A stretch of 35,796 bases of DNA from a virus: the IMG/VR virus record IMGVR_UViG_3300025483_000037, positions 1 through 35,796 of that record; one strand, 5' to 3'. Positions 30,407-35,796 of this stretch are shown piece after piece (the stretch's first letter is position 1; each line of letters begins with the position of its first letter). The notes under the pieces were generated by a model. It made no database searches. It was not told where the DNA came from and saw nothing but the letters and a program-made list of their open reading frames with translations. The position numbers were made by a program, and so were the translations under genes.

Positions 30407-30688
30407 ATGATTTTACATAAAGTTGTATGGAATAGAAATAGATGGGGAGGTAAAGTAGGTAAGCAAGAAGCATTCGAAGAAGGAGAGGGTTTATTAAGAG
30501 TTGCAAAACTAAATGAAATCATCCCTAATAAAGAAGACTATTTTATAAGACCGAACAATGATGGTATTGATTACTATTTATTATTAGGAGGCTTTCATAC
30601 CTCCACAGATTATGACACTATAAAAAGTTTTGTAAACCGAAATACGGTTTATGTAAGATTAGATTTTAAAAAAGGATATGGGAAATAA
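30407..30688 (+). CDS. unknown protein, 93 aa
   Basis: Start MILHKVVWNRNRWGGKVGKQ at 30407, one base after the primase-helicase stop; an ATG at 30359 lies within the previous gene and is less likely. Beta-type with GIDYYLLLGGFHTSTDYD. Overlaps the next gene by 11 bases. Function unknown. Confidence 0.62.
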   Translation: MILHKVVWNRNRWGGKVGKQEAFEEGEGLLRVAKLNEIIPNKEDYFIRPNNDGIDYYLLLGGFHTSTDYDTIKSFVNRNTVYVRLDFKKGYGK

Positions 30689-31025
30689 AAACAGAAACAA
30701 AGGACACAATTACGAAAGAGAACTTAGAAAAAACTTTATCAATTTAGGTTTTACTAATTGTGTTACATCTAGATATGGATCTAAGATGATGGATGATAAA
30801 GGTATAGACTTAATGTACACAGGGGATTTTGCTGTTCAGGCAAAATGTTATTCTAGAAATCCTAACTATAGAAAAGTTTTAGAAGAAATGCAGGTAAGAC
30901 AAACCGACTATCCTGTGATATTCCACAAGGTTCCGAGAGGTAGAGAGTATTGTGTTCTTTATAAGGAAGATTTTATGGAGTTGTTAGAAATGTTAATTAA
31001 AAATCAAATTATAAAAACACCTTAG
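30678..31025 (+). CDS. Holliday junction resolvase-like PD-(D/E)XK nuclease, 115 aa
   Basis: KGHNYERELRKNFINLGF (conserved Glu), SRYGSKMMDDKGIDLMYTGD (Asp), FAVQAKCYSR (QxK) match the archaeal Hjc/phage resolvase layout E-...-D-...-(E/Q)xK. The size is right for an Hjc-like enzyme. Located after primase-helicase, it would cleave recombination or replication junctions before packaging. Gln in place of the usual Glu before x-K is tolerated in the wider superfamily. Confidence 0.75.
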   Translation: MGNKNRNKGHNYERELRKNFINLGFTNCVTSRYGSKMMDDKGIDLMYTGDFAVQAKCYSRNPNYRKVLEEMQVRQTDYPVIFHKVPRGREYCVLYKEDFMELLEMLIKNQIIKTP

Positions 31026-31027
31026 TT

Positions 31028-31258
31028 ATGGATGAAATGCAATATGAAATGAGAATACCTGAAGTAGATAAAATTTTAAAAGAAGCAAATGACAAGTATG
31101 TGCAAATTGTTTCTGTAGATAATACGCCTGAAGAGGCAGAAGAAATGAGACTGATTGATGATAAATTAGTTTCAGATGTTAATTATGTAAACTCAATAGT
31201 AAAACAAGTCCTCGAATATCTCGAGGCGAGAGGTTGTAAAACTTCTGAATATATATAA
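31028..31258 (+). CDS. unknown helical protein, 76 aa
   Basis: Starts MDEMQYEMRIPEVDKILKEA two bases after the resolvase stop. Acidic and all-helical. Ends in VLEYLEARGCKTSEYI. No family recognised; position in the replication cluster suggests an accessory role. Confidence 0.6.
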   Translation: MDEMQYEMRIPEVDKILKEANDKYVQIVSVDNTPEEAEEMRLIDDKLVSDVNYVNSIVKQVLEYLEARGCKTSEYI

Positions 31259-31276
31259 CACTTTTAAATAATAATT

Positions 31277-31645
31277 ATGAGCAATTCAATTGAATTACAA
31301 GGTCGTATCAAAGAAATCTCTGATACACAAACCATCCAAACTCAAAATGGAGATTTGGAAAAAAGAGTATTAACGCTTGAACTAGGAGGAGATTCAAAGT
31401 ATCCTGTTGACTATCCTGTTGAGGCTATTGGTCAGAAAGCAAGTTTATTTGCTAACTACAAAGTAAATGATCAAGTACAAGTTAGTGTGAATCTAAGATC
31501 ATACACTGACAGAAATGGAGAGTTAAGAACTGCAAATGCCAATGCGTGGAAAATTACTTATGCTGATGGTAAAATTGCTGGTCAAAATAGCCATGCTGAT
31601 AAAGTAGAAAATTTTGTTAATGAAGGAGATGCATTAACATTTTAA
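31277..31645 (+). CDS. DUF3127 single-strand DNA-binding-like protein, 122 aa
   Basis: ELQGRIKEISDTQTIQTQNG, KRVLTLELGG, YPVDYPVEAIGQKASLFANY, KVNDQVQVSVNLRSY and a terminal strand AWKITYADG follow the DUF3127 OB-fold. The C-terminus is acidic (VENFVNEGDALTF), like the tails of SSB proteins that recruit partners. Likely the phage SSB. The second, shorter OB-fold protein is at 27819. The leader is TTTTAAATAATAATT before the ATG. Confidence 0.78.
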   Translation: MSNSIELQGRIKEISDTQTIQTQNGDLEKRVLTLELGGDSKYPVDYPVEAIGQKASLFANYKVNDQVQVSVNLRSYTDRNGELRTANANAWKITYADGKIAGQNSHADKVENFVNEGDALTF

Positions 31646-31700
31646 ATCAATAAGCCTGAACATTCTATGAATTAGTAGGGCTTATATTAAAACTGAAATT

Positions 31701-31841
31701 ATGAAAAAATTTAGACAATGGAGGTCTAATCAAGGTCGATCTCCAAAAAAACAAGAGGCTTCCTTAATTGTGTTTGGAATATCTGCATGTGTATTATTTG
31801 TATTAATAATGAGTTTAGTGATATGGGAAAACATAAATTAA
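31701..31841 (+). CDS. 46-aa single-TM protein
   Basis: Starts MKKFRQWRSNQGRSPKKQEA, a basic N-terminus, then a TM helix about residues 22-41 (LIVFGISACVLFVLIMSLVI). Leader TATTAAAACTGAAATT resembles the AAACTAT leaders. Its end overlaps the next gene by 19 bases. Possible early membrane protein or a host-takeover factor. Confidence 0.58.
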   Translation: MKKFRQWRSNQGRSPKKQEASLIVFGISACVLFVLIMSLVIWENIN

Positions 31842-31981
31842 TTAAATTTTTATTTCCTCGTCTTTATCATGAAATATGGACTGAAGGATATAAAACAGGA
31901 ACCACAGCAATTAGAATGTTAGACAATAAATTAAAAGAAATTACAGATGAAATCAACAGACAAGATCAAGATACTAGGTAA
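31823..31981 (+). CDS. 52-aa unknown protein
   Basis: Start at 31823 (MGKHKLIKFLFPRLYHEIWT) preferred to 31787, which lies deeper in the previous gene. Helical with charged C-terminus (MLDNKLKEITDEINRQDQ). Overlaps the next gene by 35 bases. Confidence 0.52.
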   Translation: MGKHKLIKFLFPRLYHEIWTEGYKTGTTAIRMLDNKLKEITDEINRQDQDTR

Positions 31982-32291
31982 AGAAATAATAGATTTACTA
32001 GTAGAAAAAAATGGTAAGTATGGAGACTCTGCATTAAACCCTATCAATATATTTTCTGATGGTGATGCGGTAAACTCTTTATGTGCTAGAATAGATGATA
32101 AACTTTCTAGAATTAGAAACAATGGTATTAACGTAGACACAGAAGATACAGTGAAAGATCTTTGTGGTTATTTAATATTATTACTTCTTGCAAGAGACAA
32201 AGAAAAAGAAATATTCAAGCCAAATAGAAAAGAAGTTTATGATAGTAACGGTCACAAGGTAGATACTTGGGTTACTGATTCTACATATTAA
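31947..32291 (+). CDS. DUF1599 / MazG-like nucleotide-modification-associated protein, 114 aa
   Basis: EKNGKYGDSALNPINIFSDG, then CARIDDKLSRIRN and TEDTVKDLCGYLILLLL follow the pattern of DUF1599 (all-helical MazG-like; 'K-YG... R..DKL.R... ED..DL.GYL.L'). The family is associated with nucleotide metabolism or modification in phages. Last rightward gene; it ends in a 4-base tail-to-tail overlap with a leftward micro-gene, so there is no separate terminator here. Confidence 0.7.
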   Translation: MKSTDKIKILGKEIIDLLVEKNGKYGDSALNPINIFSDGDAVNSLCARIDDKLSRIRNNGINVDTEDTVKDLCGYLILLLLARDKEKEIFKPNRKEVYDSNGHKVDTWVTDSTY

Positions 32292-32425
32292 ATTGCTCTA
32301 TGCCTTCTAAAATTGTTCCAGGCAATTCTTTTAGAGTTTCCTAGAATAAGTTTTTTGTCAACTCTTTCGTTGTATTCGTTTCTAATAGAGTTCAGTTGTG
32401 GATTTCCGTTTTCTGGTTTATTCAT
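32288..32425 (-). CDS. 45-aa unknown basic protein
   Basis: ATG 3 bases after the holin-like stop, read leftward. Starts MNKPENGNPQLNSIRNEYNE and ends with a basic helix (SKRIAWNNFRRHRAI). Tight packing with the lysis operon supports it. Function unknown. Confidence 0.55.
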   Translation of the reverse strand: MNKPENGNPQLNSIRNEYNERVDKKLILGNSKRIAWNNFRRHRAI

Positions 32426-32427
32426 TT

Positions 32428-32889
32428 TTATTTTTTAAATATACTTGTTGCTTTTTCTGCTGTTCTTCCTCCGAAATATGCTAAAACGACACTCATCATT
32501 ACCTTTTCAAAGGTGTCATTCCATGTTACACCTATACTAAAAGGTATACTATCAATGCTGTCTAGTATTCCAGCCAGCGAAAATACAACAATACACCAAA
32601 CTAACACTAAAGGACGCACATTTTTTGATAACCATCCACTATTTGGTCCTTGATCTGACTGCCATCTACTAGTGATTGCTTCCATCTCTTTGTTCTGTTG
32701 GTCATATATCATCTGCTGAAGTTTTATTTTATCTTCTTGTGATATATCTGACTTACCTATTTCTGCTAATGCCTGTTGAGGTGAGGTCACCCCAGATAAT
32801 ACTTTTCCTAATGTAGGATTAATCATTGATGCTGCTCCGAATAAGAGTTTACCAACGGTTGTTTCTTTGAATTTCTTTTTATCACTCAT
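32428..32889 (-). CDS. holin-like membrane protein (GTA/3TM-type), 153 aa
   Basis: The C-terminal half has WLSKNVRPLVLVWCIVVFSL (TM), then a second hydrophobic span SVVLAYFGGRTAEKATSIFK; the phrase 'RPLVL ... AYFGGRTAEK' is characteristic of the three-TM holin family linked to gene transfer agents (GTA_holin_3TM). The N-terminal half is a soluble helical part with GKLLFGAASMINPTLGKV. It precedes the endolysin in the lysis cassette and would permeabilise the inner membrane. GGTCACCC occurs antisense at 32785. Confidence 0.78.
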   Translation of the reverse strand: MSDKKKFKETTVGKLLFGAASMINPTLGKVLSGVTSPQQALAEIGKSDISQEDKIKLQQMIYDQQNKEMEAITSRWQSDQGPNSGWLSKNVRPLVLVWCIVVFSLAGILDSIDSIPFSIGVTWNDTFEKVMMSVVLAYFGGRTAEKATSIFKK

Positions 32890-32892
32890 AAT

Positions 32893-33081
32893 TTATTCTT
32901 CTATTAAACCCCATTCATATATAATGGACATAAAACCTAATCTTAATATTGCGCTATAACAATTTTCTTCTGCGTCTGGAGGTATAAGGTCATAAGCAAA
33001 ACCAAATCCTTCGTGAGGCCACTTAAAGTTTAATGATAATGACCACCATGTACCATCTTCGTTATTATTTTTCTTTCTCAT
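32893..33081 (-). CDS. 62-aa unknown lysis-cluster protein
   Basis: Starts MRKKNNNEDGTWWSLSLNFK. A small beta-type protein with several Trp and Gly (KWPHEGFGFAYDLIPPDAEE). Placed between endolysin and holin; overlaps the endolysin stop by 4 bases. Similar short proteins occur beside endolysins in marine phages. Function unknown. Confidence 0.6.
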   Translation of the reverse strand: MRKKNNNEDGTWWSLSLNFKWPHEGFGFAYDLIPPDAEENCYSAILRLGFMSIIYEWGLIEE

Positions 33082-33533
33082 ATCACCATGTATTTTGTTT
33101 TACCATTCTCTCTGTATGCTTTTAAACATCTTTGTCTATTTGAATCTGCATCTACATAACTTACATGTACCCAGTCTGGATTCTCATCCGTCCCAAATTC
33201 CCATATGATTTGGTCGAAGTCTAAATTTTCTTTAATGTAATTATACATCTCAGCGTTTGTCATATAGCCATAAGTATCATCCAGATCAATTGCTCTTCCC
33301 TGGCAATGCTGTGATTTACTTGACCCACCGATGGCAGTATTGAGAGCATCACATCTGAACATACTGTTAATTTTTATAGGACCATTTGCTGCTTTTCGTA
33401 ATGGTTCAAATATTTTCTCAGCAATAAGTTCCATGTTCTGTAACTCATACTCTCCTGGAGAATTATCTATTCCTAATCTCATAGCAGTCACGCTTCGTGT
33501 TGCTTCTTTTTTACTTATGTGTTCGCTTATCAT
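33078..33533 (-). CDS. M15-type peptidoglycan endopeptidase (endolysin), 151 aa
   Basis: Residues INSMFRCDALNTAIGGSSKS followed by QHCQGRAIDL give the M15_3 zinc motif: His76 and Asp83, with Glu112 (IIWEFGT) and His123 (WVHVSYV) completing the site. Similar to phage D-Ala-D-Ala or L-Ala-D-Glu peptidases that act as endolysins. No signal peptide, so export needs the neighbouring holin. Its start overlaps nothing; the next gene upstream ends 3 bases away. Confidence 0.88.
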   Translation of the reverse strand: MISEHISKKEATRSVTAMRLGIDNSPGEYELQNMELIAEKIFEPLRKAANGPIKINSMFRCDALNTAIGGSSKSQHCQGRAIDLDDTYGYMTNAEMYNYIKENLDFDQIIWEFGTDENPDWVHVSYVDADSNRQRCLKAYRENGKTKYMVI

Positions 33534-33535
33534 AA

Positions 33536-35796
33536 TTAATATTCTTGATCTAATTCTTTAAATGCTCTTTCTCTTGCTTTTCTTTTATATCTAGAAACCT
33601 TATCATGTAATTTTTCAGGTGATAAATCTTTTAAACTAGAATATTGTTCTAAGAGTTTTTGTCCTAATTTTTTAGCAGCCAACGCTTTATATCTTGCGTA
33701 CTCTTTATCAGTTTGTTTTCTAGATTTTTTTGTTTTGTATTCGTAAAGACTTCTTCTGCCAGGATTCCCTCTGAAAATTCCATTGTCAGTCAAAAGTTCA
33801 GATATCTTATCTGAGTCTCTGCCTAAAGAAAATTTAAATGGCACAAATTTCTCTATCATGTTTGGAACAATAGGATCTCCTTTTGTGTTATACATATCAT
33901 CAAAGCCTGAATTTAGATAAGGGAAGTCTCTAAGCAACGGATTTAAAACTCCTGCTGGGCCAGTATTTTTGTCTTTTATTGGAGTATCTGTAGCATCCAT
34001 ATAAGTTCTAATCATCTGTCTATGAAAATTACTTAAAGTCATACTACCCATTACTTTAACTATTTTTTCAATAGACTCTTCTCCTATATCTTTAGATAAA
34101 AGTTTTCCTAAATCAGTAATACCTTGAAGCCATGATTGCTCAAACATGCTTCCTATAATACCTGATGCTATTTCTAAACCTGTTTTATCATCATACTTAG
34201 ATCCTTGTTTGATGTTTGCAGCAGCCAATAAACTAAAGAATAAAGGATTATCTATATAAGAAATTTGTGTATCACCAATTGTTATTGTATACGGTCTCCA
34301 TCCTGATTCCTCTAACTCATATTTGTTAGTCATATTTTTAGGGCCTCCTGCTGAAATTTTTATTTTAGCATCCTCATCATCCTCATCTCCTATTAATGTT
34401 AGTAATCCTAATACTGTTGCGGTTGCTGTAGTGGCTTTTATATAAAGGTGCGCTTTCTGCTCTTTAGTTAATGGTGTAAATTTTTGTTTACCTAATAAAG
34501 GTTTTCCATTTCTGATTGCTCTAACATATCCTGCTGGAGTCCAGTCTAAAAATCTATTAAACACATTAGTTAGTACTCTTGCAAAAGGAATAAATGTAGT
34601 AACAACTGGTCCGTAAACTGGATGGTTTCTTCCTGCGACTACTGCATCATATATTAATTTTAAACTTCCTTCAGGTTCGTAGTTAAATGTTGCTCTAGCA
34701 GCATAGTCTTCTGTATCGTTTTGTAAATCTTGAGATCTATTTTCTTCTATTAACTCATTAACTCTTACTCTAAATTCTACAGAGCCTTCAGTAAACCCTT
34801 CTTCAGTTGCTTGTTTTACAGCCTTGTCAATTGCTATCTCTGGAGGACTAATTATGTTTTCTGCCATTTCCATATCAGCAGCAGTTACATTTTCACCTTT
34901 CTTTATTCTAGAGGCTAGAGCAAATGCTCTCATATCTTTTGCAGCATGAAAAAACAATACATCACCTGCAACCATCACTCTTTGAACATACTTATAGAAA
35001 TTTGGGGAAGCCAATCCGACTCCTGGAACAAAACCAAATGCCCAATGATTTGCAATTTTTCCAACTACACTGTCATTATTCCATCTAAACCATTCTAGTG
35101 TTGATGGCGCATCGAACTTATCACTTTTTGTAGGTTTTATTCCTGTTTGTAAAACATATCTAGCGTTAAGTAATCCCTTACCAAATCCTTTATACATTCC
35201 TATTATAGAGTTTGTAAATTCTTTAGGACTGTGTAAAACACCTGTATATAATTCACTTGCAATTGACATCATGTTTGCTGTTACGTTTCTTATAGGAGTA
35301 GTAAAGCCTGATAATATAGAAGCATAAAAATATGCTTTAAATAATTCTGATGCTTTTTGTACTGTAGAAAGTTTACCAAACATTGTTTTTTCTATATATG
35401 TATATAGTTCGTGTTGTGCTTCAGATTTAGGCAACCCTTCAGCCTTTTCATCTACAATTTTTTTAAGTCTTATAATTTCTGCTTCTTGTTCTGGAGTTAG
35501 TTCAGTTATTTCAAACTCATTATTAGTTCCAGTATCTTTTTTAGTTTTTTGTTTTAATCTATTATTAATATGTTTTACTAATCTTTGTGGAGCAAGGGCA
35601 TCTAATAAAGAAAATGCTTGAATAAATCTACCTGCTTCAGTCCCCTCTTTAGATAATTTTGTAATAAGCGCATCTAAGTTTGCGTTTAGAACTCCAGCAG
35701 CATCTGGATTATCTTCTAACTTTTTTATTTCTTCCTCTACTAGGGGAACAATTTTATTTGTTAAAGCAATTTTAACCTCTGGCTGTAGGTATACAG
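33536..35796 (-). CDS. large virion/ejection-like protein, 5' part beyond the right edge
   Basis: The frame stays open from the stop at 33536 to the right edge with no in-frame ATG in the last 360 bases (a TTG near 35432 is not needed as a start), so at least 752 residues are present and the true start lies outside. The N-terminal visible part is coiled coil (ELTPEQEAEIIRLKKIVDEK); then FYASILSGFTTPIRNVTANM, several amphipathic or hydrophobic spans (TATATVLGLLTLIG), and a very basic C-terminal tail (KLHDKVSRYKRKARERAFKE). This architecture recalls large internal virion or polyvalent-protein-associated proteins ejected with DNA. Precise function is unknown. Confidence 0.75.
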   Translation of the reverse strand, partial: VYLQPEVKIALTNKIVPLVEEEIKKLEDNPDAAGVLNANLDALITKLSKEGTEAGRFIQAFSLLDALAPQRLVKHINNRLKQKTKKDTGTNNEFEITELTPEQEAEIIRLKKIVDEKAEGLPKSEAQHELYTYIEKTMFGKLSTVQKASELFKAYFYASILSGFTTPIRNVTANMMSIASELYTGVLHSPKEFTNSIIGMYKGFGKGLLNARYVLQTGIKPTKSDKFDAPSTLEWFRWNNDSVVGKIANHWAFGFVPGVGLASPNFYKYVQRVMVAGDVLFFHAAKDMRAFALASRIKKGENVTAADMEMAENIISPPEIAIDKAVKQATEEGFTEGSVEFRVRVNELIEENRSQDLQNDTEDYAARATFNYEPEGSLKLIYDAVVAGRNHPVYGPVVTTFIPFARVLTNVFNRFLDWTPAGYVRAIRNGKPLLGKQKFTPLTKEQKAHLYIKATTATATVLGLLTLIGDEDDEDAKIKISAGGPKNMTNKYELEESGWRPYTITIGDTQISYIDNPLFFSLLAAANIKQGSKYDDKTGLEIASGIIGSMFEQSWLQGITDLGKLLSKDIGEESIEKIVKVMGSMTLSNFHRQMIRTYMDATDTPIKDKNTGPAGVLNPLLRDFPYLNSGFDDMYNTKGDPIVPNMIEKFVPFKFSLGRDSDKISELLTDNGIFRGNPGRRSLYEYKTKKSRKQTDKEYARYKALAAKKLGQKLLEQYSSLKDLSPEKLHDKVSRYKRKARERAFKELDQEY

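Larger units (their letters stand above)
2746..32792. repeat. dispersed GGTCACCC motif, ten copies
   Basis: Plus strand at 2746, 11411, 17198, 18417, 19456, 21079, 22018, 24537 and 32785; minus strand at 10596-10603. Flanks fall into types: AAGG-TCACCC-AAA (18417, 19456, 22018), GAGG-TCACCCC-A (21079, 32785), and the 16-base TATGGTCACCCCCAAA (17196-17211, 24535-24550). It lies in two different codon phases in plus-strand genes, in minus-strand genes and once outside genes. Confidence 0.85.

Noticed and set aside
35432-35434. TTG start codon giving a 632-aa protein
   Set aside because: The reading frame continues upstream for 120 more codons with protein-like coiled-coil composition to the window edge, so this is an internal codon.

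Overview
The window is most of the genome of a tailed double-stranded DNA phage (Caudoviricetes). It carries a large terminase, a portal, an acidic scaffold and a major capsid protein in the classical order, tail-fibre-like proteins, a holin and endolysin, a T7/Twinkle-like primase-helicase, a single-strand annealing protein with a YqaJ exonuclease, and a tyrosine recombinase. The DNA is strongly AT-rich. The host is probably a member of the Bacteroidota (Flavobacteriia-like): good matches to the Bacteroidota -7 promoter element TAnnTTTG sit upstream of two plus-strand operons, most genes lack Shine-Dalgarno sequences and use A-rich leaders, and the replication proteins (DUF3127 OB-folds, DUF932) are common in phages of that phylum. 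The host call is inference. There is no rRNA, no complete tRNA and no CRISPR array.

Layout: (1) 1-11831, minus strand: virion genes in transcription order from a possible small terminase (11831) through TerL, portal, scaffold, capsid and an unknown protein to three fibre-like proteins, the last cut by the left edge. (2) 11972-14192, plus strand: a run of very small genes including single-TM coiled-coil proteins, a lipoprotein, a thioredoxin-like secreted protein and basic micro-proteins. (3) 14175-16077, minus: HNH and PD-(D/E)XK nucleases, three micro-genes and a tandem GroES-like co-chaperonin. (4) 16078-16772: the only long non-coding stretch, with operator-like palindromes and an extremely AT-rich palindromic block, a candidate control region or origin. 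(5) 16773-25528, plus: wHTH regulator, DUF932 protein, a long series of small early genes, a DnaA-domain-IV-like protein and the integrase. (6) 25616-32291, plus: recombination and replication genes. (7) 32288-35796, minus: holin, M15 endolysin and a very large protein whose start lies beyond the right edge. The two minus-strand ends fit one late operon interrupted by the window boundary of a circular or permuted map; the missing part would hold the remaining tail genes.

The most unusual content is RNA-level structure in the small-gene operon between 17.7 and 22.1 kb. Three intergenic elements fold as tRNA acceptor/T-arm minihelices: the T-arm is nearly invariant while the acceptor stem differs completely in sequence but keeps its pairing. 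Each is followed by a tiny hairpin with an ATAA or ATAT loop, and then by a repeated leader of the form AAACTAT just before the next start codon. Several successive genes share a duplicated cassette of leader plus first six codons. Separately, the octamer GGTCACCC occurs ten times, nine on the plus strand, in several reading frames and in non-coding DNA, far more than composition predicts. A 19-codon leader ORF that runs through a strong intrinsic terminator directly in front of the exonuclease gene looks like an attenuator.
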